This document shows, piece after piece, positions 19,811 through 30,932 of a DNA stretch of 64,000 bases. The notes beneath the pieces are model-generated. The model searched no databases and was not told the DNA's origin. It saw only the letters and a list, made by a program, of their open reading frames with translations. Positions within the stretch are counted from its first letter, which is position 1. The number at the start of each line of letters is the position of its first letter. The position numbers were made by a program, and so were the translations under genes. Location: NCBI GenBank assembly GCA_017311315.1, contig CM029637.1, forward strand, positions 272,990 through 336,989, in the 5' to 3' direction. The DNA comes from Dendrocalamus latiflorus. Taxonomy: Eukaryota > Streptophyta > Magnoliopsida > Poales > Poaceae.

Positions 19811-22800
19811 TGTCAGACCCAGATTTTATAATCCGGAATCTACTGTGTCTAGCTGCACTATTCCCTGGATCAGTAGATAGTGCACACAGTTACAGTAATG
19901 GACATCAAATTACATATCATGCGGAAGCATAAATAAAATAGTAGACTTACTCATGGGCCGATTAGGCCGAAATCAATAACTTGCAGCAGCGGAAGAACGA
20001 AGCACACAGATGGAACTTTCAGGACATGCCCACAGGCAGCCAACTGGAGGTTCGCGACCTAGCCTTTGACATCTCCATCTTCTCTGCCATCTTGTCCAAT
20101 CTTGTTGCTGAGGCGAGGTGATTTGATTCCTGATTCTGAATTTTGTCGCAAAAGCGAGTGTGAGCACTCCAACCCCGTGCTCAGCGAGCCAATACACAGA
20201 ATGCAAATAAATAGTATGCATGGCTTAACAAAGGAGAGGCTCGGGTTATTTTATTTGCCAAAAATCACTTTTAGTAGCATTATTACAATTATTTAATCAA
20301 AGTGTTATTATTGCTACCTAACTCCACACTACAATTGCCAAAATTGACTTAATCCACTGAAAATGCACTTTCTTTATTGACTGCTGTCTAAAGCTCCAAA
20401 CAGCAAGTGACATCATTTATTTAATCCACCGATCATACTTTGTATTTTGAATTACTAACAATCCAATCCTGTCATTACTCTTCATCAGCTCCTCACCTCT
20501 GAATTCTAATGATTCTCTAACATAATTACTTTCAAATCCACCGATATCATTCGTATTCAATCCTTTTCGTCATTGATTCAAAACCATAATCCAATAATCA
20601 ATCTCATTTTCCATTATCTATCACTACCTAATCCACAAATATACCTCCACCGAAAATTCAATTTACCAAGATTATAATCCACTAATTGTTATGAATCCTC
20701 CAATCTTCTCAGAAATTCAATTCATCCCTCTAGTAATTGATCAACTCCTATAAATTCCCATTATCGCCAATATCTTCCAAGAATTTATAGTAATCATTAG
20801 TGTAGTAATCCAGCAATTTACCTTTGCACTCCCTAATTCTCCAAAATCGATTCACTATTATATATCCACCAAGAATATCACTAATCAAGAATTATACTCC
20901 AATACTTGTATTACTTCTCCAAATTCCTGAAAATTCAATTAGATCATCTATCTAGCCTATCTATTCAGCTGGACCCCACTAATTTATTTCTCCCAGAACC
21001 CACACTATCGTTTTCTTTTTATAATCGACACTGAATCCACCAATACCTTTATGTGCATACTAAAAACATCCATCTCTTTTACTCACAACCCTGTTTATTC
21101 CTCCCATATTTTAGTTTGTAAGATTAGTAATGCCACTATTTAAAATACAATACATAAAATTTCCTGAGACCTAGCAGCTTTGGAACAAATCATAATGTTC
21201 AAGGAATACTAACATGATTTTCCATACATATGGCATCACACCATATGCCTAATATCACCATAATTTTTCCATACATATGGCATCACACCATATAACATCT
21301 TTCAGCGTTATAGCCGCTTAACTTACCACTGGGACGACACCCAGGACAACTCAAATCAGGGCCTTTCTCTGCCCTCCACTTTACATTCCCATTCACAAAG
21401 TTTTTGAAATAGAATTATATCTGGTTAAGTTCCCATGTCCGCCCATGACCGTGGGCACGACTATTCGAATAATTTTAGACTCTGCAGAGTTTGTACACTT
21501 TCACCACAAGAGATAATCAACTCGTTGCCCCACACGATTCCTTAGTCATGTGGTTGAGCAGACCATCACAGTGACTTTTCAAAGTACCTCGCCCCTTCCA
21601 TCATTTCACCCTATGGGTCGCTCCCACTTGCGGTGGGTCCCATACGTTGTGCGGGATGTTCTCCTTCTGAACGTCTAGCAGCTGGCTACATCCCCTGCTA
21701 GCCCGCCACAGCAGAACTTCACCCTCTGCGAGTGTCCCATTCAAGCCGTCACACAGACTGCCGCTTGCACTACCCCACACCTCCTCCTGTAAGGATGACT
21801 TTCAGGGTTCGGTAAATCTACTAAGCCAAGTTGTATTTTACAGACTTGTGGTTGTACTGTTTTACACGGGTTGACATGACAAGATTCAGTCCTTAGTGGT
21901 ATCTGGGCGGTTCTACCACAAAACCACACTCTCGTGCACACCTGCACCATACCCCCGAACCATCCGCCCAGATAAATAAGAAATTTGAGGTTTTTGGGAA
22001 TATAAAATAACCATTTTCAACATACACCAGTCATTACCACCATGACTGCCCAACCAATTTTTCTCATGATTAAAAGTGATGCTTGGACGCTCTTGCGCCC
22101 ACGAGTATCTAAGCAAAACTAAGCATGGCATATAATTACGGACTTACTTTTGAAAAGTTACCATTATAATTTTGCTAAGGCAACAAGGTTCACATATTCA
22201 AGTATTCAAAAAGACGGTGTAATATTAATCAAGCAAGCAATGGGCATATAACTAAAATCTTAAATTAACATGTATTTGCATATAATATAACAGCATGCAA
22301 TTTGATAATTTAAAAAATAATTTACAGAAAATGTAGGATCAACATGATCAAAGTATTGACTCGCCTGGCGCGGTTTACCGCGGTCATGAGCTCACACAGA
22401 GTTGTCTCATGCGATGATCTTTAATTCCTGGTCTTCATCGATCTCGGTCTTACTTGATCCATAGAATCTTTAGAACTCCCGTTTCTAAGTACGCGACAAA
22501 CGACTGAATCCAAATAAAAGCAAATAACTCAAGAGATCCAAATAAATCCAATCACTTTAAATAGCCGATTTACTTTAAATTATGCATTTATTATGGTTGA
22601 AGAATAGAAGGATGATTTAGGTTGATGTGTTGTAAGCACAGCGGTAGCTGGGTTTGAGCAGGAGGACGAGTTATCTGAATGCTTTACCGTGAGGGAAAAT
22701 TTTAGAAATACGAGGGATCAAAAGTGAAGATGTACCTACAGGAATTATCTGCTTTTGGGAAAGGAAGGTGGCCATACATGGCCGATTGGGGAAAAGCGAG

Positions 22801-25226
22801 GCTTGACCTTTTTATTAATAATTTCTTTTATTATTTTTGTATTTATCAAGGAAGTTCCATGAGTTAGGTTAGACCTATGAATAGGTGCACAAGTTTATCT
22901 TAGCATTATTTTGTTGACTGTTATTGTTCAGGGCATTTTAACTTACCGAATTAATTTTAGAGTCTAGGTGTATAGCATTTTATGGGGTGATATTTTATGT
23001 AGCCTCAGTTTTCATTAAGCCTATTTCAGTTCGAATTAGGATTCAGTTGTATGGGCCATACCTTGTTATTTCATGCTCATCATTATTATTTACTAAGTCT
23101 AGTATTAGGATTTAATTAATGATACCATTATTAGCTATTTGGGCAAAGCTTGTTTTACAAGGTTGTATTTTCAATGTTTGCTAGTTATTAAAACCTACCA
23201 TTAGAATTTATCTAATGGAAGCATTTTAAATATTGGGCATATATCTAAATTTTTATTTAATGACAATCTTTATTTGACTAGTTTCCATAAGCTGCTTTTC
23301 TTTACCAAAGTCTTTAATTAATATTTAGTCTTTTAGTTAATTATTTAATTAGTATTAATTGTTCAAGAATAATAACTAATCAGCATTTAAATATAAATCA
23401 CTCTGGTTTTATGACCCAATTAAATCTATTAGCTTTTCTAGATTACCCCTAAATTTATCTTAATTTTTATTAATTTAAAAGAGCTACAAATATTTAAAAC
23501 AAAAAGTGGGGAGAAGTTGCAGCCGACTGGGATCGAACTCATGATCTGGGGAACATGCTGAATGTTAAACGCGCTCGGGTAGCCAAGTGGGCCGATGGCC
23601 TGGGCTGGCAAGAGGGGCGTAGGAAATAAAGTAAGCCATGCAAAGGGGAGGGGCCAAACAGAGGAACCCGACGGCCTTTGGCGCCGAGCTCGCCGGCGGC
23701 GAATGGTGGCCGGGGAGGCGTTAGTACCCAGCAAAATGGGTTGTGCTAGAGACGGAGAAGCTAGTGGTGGCGGTGAGTTGGCCGGAGCGGCGGCGAGGCG
23801 GGCGTGTGACGGCGCGGGGCGGCCGGCGGTGAGGTGGGAACGGGGTCGGCGGCACCGGAGAGGGAGAAGAAGGAGACTCAGGTGGGCGTGAGCTGAAGAG
23901 AGGCAGGGGGATCTCACCGGAAGTGTCGGCGGGGCCGGGGAAGGCTCGGGGTGGGCTGGCATCGGGAGCCGGCGGCGGCGCGGGCAGGGACACGGCGCCG
24001 GCGAGCTGCAGGCGATGGGAGCATTTGCCGACGGTTGGGGAAGCTCCAGGGCGTTGAGGAGATCCTCCCGGTGGCCGGAATTGAAGGGCTAAGCACCGGT
24101 GGGGAGGGGGCGACGGCGGCGACGAATTTCGGCCAGATGCGGGGAAGAAGGCCGTGCGACGAGCTCGGTCAATGGGAGTTCGATTCCTCGCGGGAGGAGG
24201 GAGGAGGCTGCTCGGGGCGCGCCATGACGCGGTCGAACCGGCGGGGGCGTCACCGGAGCGGCCGGGGCGGGGTGAGGCGGCGGTGGCCTGTGCAGGCACG
24301 GGAAGAGAAGGAGGAAGGGGGGGCTGCGGTGCAAGAGGGAGGCCGGGTAGCTACTTAAGGCTGGAGGGGGAGGAGAGCCGCGGGGAAAACCGGAGGCGAC
24401 GACAGAGAAGACCGTGGGTGGAGGCTGCGCATGGATGCCACGGGGTGGAGGGAAGCTGGGCACGGCAGAGAGGAAGGAGTGGTGCGGCGCAGAGAAGAAA
24501 AGAAAAGGGAGGCTGGGCACGGCAGAAAGGGGAGGCGCGCGGGAGCGGGGCCCAGCGGGCAGAGGGAGAAGGCGGAGTGGGGGCGGGGCCCAGCGGGCAG
24601 AGGGAGCGGTCGGAAGGGGGAGCCCGCGTCTAGACCACGCGGCGGCGGGAGAAGAGGCGCGGGCGGGGGCGCGGGCCCGCTGCGCAGAGGGAGGAGGCGC
24701 GGTGGAGTTGGGCTGGCCGTGCGGCCGAAGCGGGAGGAGCGGGGAGGGGTTGGGCCGGGCCATTTGGCCGGCCTGACTCTTTCTTTTCCCCTTTTCTTTT
24801 TTTTATTTTCTTTTTTTATATATTGCTATTTTGCTGGCTTATTTAATTTTACATATTTTTATTTCTTATTACTAAACTCTTTCTTGCACAATTTGTATAT
24901 ATACACATATATATATATGTATGTATATGTGTTTGTATTTTGTTCATATGCTTTTATTGCTATTTATGCCATTATTTTCAAAATGAGATTTTATATTTTT
25001 AACTCAGGTTTCTCTCTTCTTATACTGGATCATCTTTTCATATTTGCATTTTAAATCTTGATTTTCTATTAATTAAATATGTTTGTTTCTTTTTGATCCT
25101 TTTAACTTTTGGAACCTTTACCAAATTTCTCAAAAAAACATCATAAACTCCAAATTCAAATAAAACATTTTGCAAAATAATTCAAAAGCTTCACATTTTC
25201 AAATTTCAAAATTTTGGGATGTTACA
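19811..25226 (-). mobile_element. Solo gypsy LTR, 5.4 kb, with perfect 5-bp target duplication
   Basis: On + it reads TGTCAGACCC...GGGATGTTACA. In minus sense it is TGTAACATCCC...TCTGACA. The flanks 19806-19810 and 25227-25231 are both ATTTG, a perfect target duplication, and removing the insert rejoins the copia gag in a sensible reading order. No gag, pol, PBS or PPT lies inside, so it is a solo LTR left by intra-element recombination. The inside has AT-rich DNA, a GC-rich zone (23600-24770) with long domain-free open frames, a (TA)n/(TG)n patch at about 24895-24930, and a block at 21440-21520 shared with the LTR at 12825-16240. At ~5.4 kb it is unusually long for an LTR. An undetected nested insertion is possible. 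Confidence 0.88.
21227..21294. repeat. Duplicated dyad in the solo LTR
   Basis: CATATGG-CATCACA-CCATATG (21227-21247) is a 7-bp inverted repeat with a 7-base loop. It recurs 47 bp later at 21274-21294 with one arm base changed. The duplication includes the flanking TTTTCCATA. Confidence 0.75.
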
Positions 25227-25231
25227 ATTTG

Positions 25232-26132
25232 CGTGTTTGGGAGATGAAAGTGACCACCATCAAGGACACGACGGATCTTTCGACTTTGACTCTTGATGTG
25301 TTGTCTCTCGCAAGTCGAAGTCTCAGTCGATGGCTTTGGTCACCGATCCCAGTCCTGCCTCTAGTTCTTCTGTTGACACTCTCTCGGGTTTCTCCTTAGC
25401 TGCTCTGTGTGATATTGATGATGAGCATTTAGAGCAGCTCTTAGAGACCCATCTAGCCCTCTTGGCCAGAAAATTCTCTCATGCTTACAAGAGGGTTAGG
25501 GAGAGAAAGAGAGGAGGACGTGTGATTTACTTTGAGTGTGGTGGCCCCAACCACATTCGAGCAAACTGCCCCAAGCTGGAGGGCAAGAATGACCTCAGCG
25601 GTTCGAGCAAGAACGTCTACACCGACAAGAACCGCTTCAAGAAGCCCCCAAGCTAAGGGAAGAAGTTCCGCAACCTTGGCAAAGCCAAGAAGCTCTTCCA
25701 TCGCGTCCTCACCGCCTTCGACGACCTCGACCTCAGCGAGGTGGAGGGGTGGAGTGACGACGATGGGAAGGATGATCAAGATCCCAAGGAAGGCGAGGAC
25801 TTCAGCGGCATGTGCTTCATGGCCCTTGAGGGCAACATCGGTGACATCAGCAACGTGAGCGACAGCGAGCTCTATCCGACTCCAACGAGGTTCGCCGGGC
25901 TGAGAAGGGAGAGGTTTGGCTTGTTGACTCCGGTTGTTCTTGTCATATGACCAGAGACTCTCGTTGGTTCCCTTCCTTAGCCCGTGCTCCGGGTGATGAG
26001 ACTATCACCTTTGGAGACGCTTCGTCTGGGCGCGTCATCACGAAAGGTACTGTGCGCGTAAATGCTTCATTTATTTTGAAAGATGTTGCCTTAGTGAGTA
26101 AGCTGCAGTATAATTTGCTTTCAGTCTCTCTG
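25232..26132 (+). pseudogene. Ty1/copia gag 3' part, zinc knuckle and protease start
   Basis: Continues the interrupted gag. It first encodes a Ser-rich linker and an Arg/Lys-rich helix. A knuckle follows in which the first Cys is Tyr (Tyr-Phe-Glu-Cys-Gly-Gly-Pro-Asn-His-Ile-Arg-Ala-Asn-Cys, 25530-25571), so zinc binding is lost. A stop (TAA) follows at about 25654. After an acidic linker (25740-25870), a second frame carries Asp-Ser-Gly-Cys-Ser-Cys-His-Met-Thr, the copia protease active site (about 25928-25955), then Thr-Phe-Gly-Asp and Leu-Leu-Ser-Val-Ser. The protease is cut at 26132 by the solo copia LTR. Gag and protease are in different frames here, so at least one frameshift has occurred. 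Confidence 0.88.
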
Positions 26133-27922
26133 TGAGAGACCATGTGGTTATGACTCCATGTGTGTGATGAGTAATTGACATCGGTTTAGGAGAGTCGAGT
26201 TTGGTTTGAGTGGTTCGGACCATGTCGTTGCGTGGTGCAATGGACTCGGTCGGACTTGGTCAAACCTGGTCAAAGGGTTTAGGTTGCATATCATGATGAT
26301 TTGACAGGTTTTGGCTCTATCATGCGTAAGTATGAATTGTGGATGTTATTATGCTCTCATGTATCGAGCGGTGCTATTTGATGTGTTTTTTGTCTATGAT
26401 GGCTGCAGGACGTCGAGGCGAAGTCGTGGCGAGCCACGAGGGGACCGGACTAGACACGAGCGGTGTCGAGGTCAGAACGGTCGAGATGTGTCAAAGACGG
26501 CGGAGACTCGAGGTGGTTGCGAGGCTTGGACGACAAGGAACGCGGAAGCTTCCCAGAAGGTGCAGGAGGGGCGTTTCGATAAAAATGCAAAGCTGCATAG
26601 GCGGGAGTGGTTCCGTTCGGGTCTGGCGGGCGTAACGGGTTGGAGACCCCTTAGCCGAAGGCTATATAAGGAGGAGGTGCCTCCTTGTGGCTGCATGAAT
26701 TCTATGGCTTTGGGAGAGAGTTAGGGTTTGCCTTGGTCAAAAGAGTCTTTAGGAGGTGGTTTTGCCTTTGCTCTTTAGTGGTTGGAAGTGGGTGAGAAGG
26801 GCAGAGCTCTGTCTCCCTACGTTGTCTTCTCTCTGTGTGTGTTGTGTCCCTCCCAAGAAACATGTAGTGCTTGTGTTCTTGAGGTTTAGGAGAGGGAGAG
26901 GATGGATTGAGAGTCTTGTAATCATTCTTCTTGTTCTAATGTCCATGCGTATGGGGACTCCTCTGTAATCATTTGATTGGGAATGAAATTTCTGAAGTTT
27001 TCTCTCGTGCAGCCTCTCTGTTCTTCGTTCCTCGCTTTGAGTGATTCTTGACTTTTTGTGTTTTGAGTTGATTCTTGCTGGAGAGTGGCAAAATGGGTTG
27101 CTCTATGATGGAATTGCATTTCTAGACCCTTTGGTCGGCTAGTTCCAAGGGCAAATCGATCGAATCGCAATAATCCTTTATTTTCCTGTTTTCTGCTCTT
27201 GAGTCTCTAGTTTCTAGGGTTTTGTTGAAAATCGTGTTTCCCTTCATGAGATGGCATGAAACTTGGCATTTTAAGTCTTGAGGCTATTAAGTAGCTATCC
27301 CCAAAGTTTCATGTGCAAAGGATCAATGAATGGAGAGTAATTTGGGTTTTAGTGTTGCTCCCTGTAGTTTTTCAATTCTTGGCTCAGTTCTAAAATTCAT
27401 GAGTTTGTGTTGATTCTCTGCATTGATTGGAGCCTCTATGATGTTTAGATTAAGTCTTTGATGTCGTGGGCCAAAAAGGAAAGGAGCATTCCTCCCATTT
27501 TCTTGATTTTGGCAAAAATCTGAAAAGTCAGGGTTTTCAACCTTTGCCTCGGGTCCCTGCTGCACAGATTCAGGTATAAGCGGTCTGACCGGCTGCACCC
27601 TTGCGGTCTGATCGCTGGTGCCAAAGCGGTCTGACCGGCGGCTGTAAACCGGTTTGACCGGCCTGGACGGTCTGACCGGCCCGGGTACAGCAGTCTGACC
27701 GGCCATTGCTGTTTGCAGGCATTTTCCTCCAATCTTTTGGCATATCTTCGTTATTTGTGTGCCTTGTCTTTTCTCCTGCAAGCTTGAGGGTCCAGAGAGG
27801 TTGATTTCCTTTTCTTCATAGCTTTGTAGCTATCGGAGAGAAATCTTTTCGTGAGTATTTTGGGGGAGCAAGTTTTTAAAGTCGACATTCACCCCCCCCT
27901 CTGTCGCCATTTCGGTCCAACA
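26133..27922 (+). mobile_element. Solo copia LTR (LTR2, 1790 bp) with target duplication
   Basis: Starts TGAGAGACCATGTGG and ends GGTCCAACA. Flanks are CTCTG (26128-26132) and CTCAG (27923-27927), a 5-bp duplication with one mismatch. Excision of the insert plus one repeat gives continuous protease reading. It has a TATA box (TATATAA, 26663-26669) and the CCGGTCTGACCGG cluster at 27577-27712. No PBS or coding follows, so this is a solo LTR of the same family as its host element: a self-family nesting. Confidence 0.88.
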
Positions 27923-29129
27923 CTCAGCTTATCGATGACAGTTATGAGGTGAGCTTCAAGAAAAACAATTGCAAAATTCTTGATTTTTCGCGTAGTCTGG
28001 TCTGCGGGATTTCTCGTTATAGGAGGATCTTTCATGCTGATTTTGTTGAGTCTTCTGGTGATCCTCTCAGGTGTTTAGTTGCTTCTGAGTCCCGCGGCCT
28101 TACTTTTTGGCATAGGAGACTTGGTCATATTGGATTTGACCATTTGACCCGAGTTAGCGGCCACGACCTCATTCGTGGTCTGCCGAAACTCAAGATGGTC
28201 AAAGATCTTGTTTGCACTCCATGCCGGCCCGGCAAGATGGTTGCCGCTTCTCACCCTCTGGTCACAGTGACTATGACCGATGCACCGGGACAGCTGCTCC
28301 ATATGGACACAGTTGGTTCAGCTCAAGTGCAGTCAGCAGGAGGGAAGTAGTATGTCCTTGTCGTGGTCGATGACTTCTCGAGGTATTATTGGGTGTTTTT
28401 CTTGGCCTCGAAGGATGAGATGTATACCCATTTTCGGGGATTGTTTAGTAAGCTTTCTGTTGAGCTCCCGGGTGCCTTATGAGCGATCCGCAGTGACAAT
28501 GGCACGGAGTTCAAGAATTCTTACTTTGAGAGGTTTTGCGGTGAGACCGGTGTAGAGCACCAGTTCTCTTCTCCATACGTCCCTCAGCAGAATGGCGTTG
28601 TGGAGAGGAATAACCGTACCTTGGTCGAGATGGCCAGGACGATGCTTGATGAATATTCTACACCGAGTAAGTTTTGGGCTGAGGCTATAGCCACCGCGTG
28701 CCATGTTTCAAGTCGAGTTTTTCTCAGGGCACACTTGCATCACACCTCTTATGAGTTGAGATATGGGAGAAAGCCTAGTGTATCTCATTTTCGTGTGTTT
28801 GGATGCAAGTGCTTTATCTTGAAGTCCGAGAACCTAGATATGTTCGAGTCACATTCTTGTGATGGGATCTTTCTAGGTTACTCGCCTTTTTCGCGGGTTT
28901 ATAGGGTCTGGAACTGCGAGACTAGTAAAATGGTAGAGACCTGTGAGGTGACTTTTGACGAGGCCAGTCCGGGGACTAGGCCCGATATCTTAGGTTCTTT
29001 AGAATAGTTCGAGACCATCTTTGTGGATGATGAAGACGATGGAGATGAGGGTTGTCTACCCGATCCAGTTCCTCATCCTCCACCCATTGAGAAGCCTTCT
29101 TCCACTGCACCTCGAGGAGATCAGCCCTT
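27923..29129 (+). pseudogene. Ty1/copia protease end and integrase
   Basis: One main frame runs from the protease C-terminus through the GAG-pre-integrase zinc site (Trp-His-Arg-Arg-Leu-Gly-His, later Cys-Thr-Pro-Cys). It continues into the integrase catalytic core. The core shows Met-Asp-Thr-Val-Gly, Arg-Ser-Asp-Asn-Gly-Thr-Glu-Phe and Gln-Asn-Gly-Val-Val-Glu-Arg, so all three acidic D-D-E residues are present. The Phe-Gly-Cys-Lys-Cys-Phe and Gly-Tyr-Ser-Pro...Tyr-Arg-Val-Trp blocks of the integrase C-terminal region follow. In-frame stops lie at about 28348 (TAG), 28480 (TGA) and 29005 (TAG). A Pro-rich linker is cut by LTR3 at 29130. Reverse transcriptase and RNase H are absent from the window. 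Confidence 0.92.
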
Positions 29130-30918
29130 TGAGAGACCATGTGGAGGTCATCCCATGTGTGTGATGAGTAATTGACATCGGTTTAGGAGAGCCGAGTTTG
29201 ATTTTGGTGGTTCAGACCATGACGTTGCGTGGTGCAATCGGGCTCGGTCGGACTTGGTCAAACCTGGTCAAAGTGGTTAGGATGCATATTATGTCGACTT
29301 GTCAGGTTTGGGCTATCTCATGCTTAATGTGCTTCATTAATGCTATTTATGCTTTCATGTATCGAGCGGTGCTATTTGATATGTTTCTTGTCTGTGATGG
29401 CTGCAGGACGTCGAGGCGGAGTCGTGGCGAGACACGAGGGGACCGGACTAGACACGGGCGGTGTCGAGGTCAGAACGGTCGAGATGTGTCGAAGACGGCG
29501 GAGACTCGAGGTGGTTGTGAGGCTTGGACGACAAGGAGCGCGGAAGCTTCCCGTAAGGTGCAGGAGTGGCGAAATGGTAATTTCGCGAGGCTGCACAAGC
29601 GGGAGCGGGCTCCGTTCGGGTTTAGCGGGCGTAACGGGTTGGAGACCCGTTAGCCAAGTGCTATAAATGGGTGTTGGTGGCTGCATGTATCCCCATGGCT
29701 TTGGGAGAGAGTTAGGGTTTGCTTTAGTCAAAAGAGGCTTTGAGAGGTGGTTTTGGCTTTAGGTTTTAGTTGGTGAGGAGTTGTTGAGGGCAGCAGAGTG
29801 TGTCCCTTCGTTGTCTGTGTGTGTGTGTGTGTTCCTCCCAAGCAAGCATGTAGTGTGTGTTCTTGAGGCTTTGGAGAGGGAGAGGATGAGTTGAGAGCTT
29901 TGTAATCATTCCTCTTATTCTAATGTCCATGCGTATGGGGACTCATCTGTAATCCTCGTTTGATTTGGAATGAAATCTCTGAGTTTTTCTCCCGTGCTCC
30001 TGTTTGCCTACGATGCTCTCTTTGCTTGATTTCTTGGATTCCTGTTTTTGAGTTATTTCTTGTTGAGAAGGTGCAAAATGGGTTGCTCTATGCTGGGATT
30101 ATGCCTCAAGACCACTTGATCAGATAAAATCCCAAGAACCCATCTTTGATCCCAGTTTTTTGTTTTGAACTCCTCTGTTCTTGTTTTGCCTTCTAGGGTT
30201 TTTGTGCTGTTCTTGATTCCCTTCATGAGATGGCGTGAAACTTGATATCTAGAGTCCAGAGGCTATTGATTAGCTTTCCTCAAAGTTTCACGGCCAAATG
30301 ATCAAAGGTTGAGGAGTAATTTGTTTTTTGGCTCAACTCTTGCAACTTTTCAGATTTTTGCCATAATCTGAAATTCTTGATCTTTAGTTTGATTTCTTTA
30401 TTTCCTAGAGCCTCCTTGCTATTTAGTTTGTTGTTGTGTTTCTCTGGGCCAGAAAGATTGGAAGCAATCCTCCAATTTCTCTGGTTTTGAAGGTCTGGAG
30501 TTTTTGCCCGAGTTTCAGGATTTTCAGTCTGCTCTCGGGCTGCTGGAACCAGGGTAGCGGTCAGACCGCAGGTTACATGGCGGTCAGATCGCCGTTATAC
30601 CGCCGGTCAGACCGGTGTGCCCCGGGCGGTCTGACCGCCGCCCAGGGAGCGGTCAGACCAGCCTGATGCCTGCGGTCTGACCGGCCTCCCCAGCAGCTCC
30701 TGTGTTGGTTGTTTTGTTTTGTGAGTTTTTGGCTCCTTTTGATTTCTCTGTTTGCAGTGCTTATTTCCTCTGTGTTGTGAATTTTCTAGAGAGCATGAGG
30801 ATGTCTCTTCATAGCTTTTCTTCACAGCTATAGAAGAAGATTTCATCGTGGGTACTTGAGGGGGACGAATTTTTAGTGGTCGACATTCACCCCCCTCTGT
30901 CGCCATTTCTGTCCAACA
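29130..30918 (+). mobile_element. Copia LTR (LTR3, 1789 bp) abutting satellite
   Basis: Starts TGAGAGACCATGTGG and ends CTGTCCAACA, closely similar to LTR2 throughout. It has a TATA box (TATAAAT, 29662-29668), a (TG)n tract at about 29815-29832, and a CCGGTCAGACCGG-type cluster at 30556-30690. It lies inside the pol of the outer element and is followed by a PBS, so it is the 5' LTR of a second element, not the 3' LTR of the outer one. Everything past the PBS has been replaced by satellite. The right target duplication is therefore lost. Confidence 0.85.
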
Positions 30919-30920
30919 AT

Positions 30921-30932
30921 TGGTATCAGAGC
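30921..30932 (+). promoter_or_regulatory. Primer-binding site at the satellite junction
   Basis: TGGTATCAGAGC, the initiator Met-tRNA complement, follows LTR3 by two bases. The next base already belongs to a satellite monomer. Confidence 0.9.

Noticed and set aside
23438..25054. Long open frames (up to 224 codons) on both strands
   Set aside because: Same reason: they sit in the GC-rich zone of the solo LTR, with no domain and mutual overlap.
29130..30918. LTR3 as the 3' LTR of the outer copia element
   Set aside because: It interrupts pol before reverse transcriptase, no polypurine tract precedes it, and a primer-binding site follows it.
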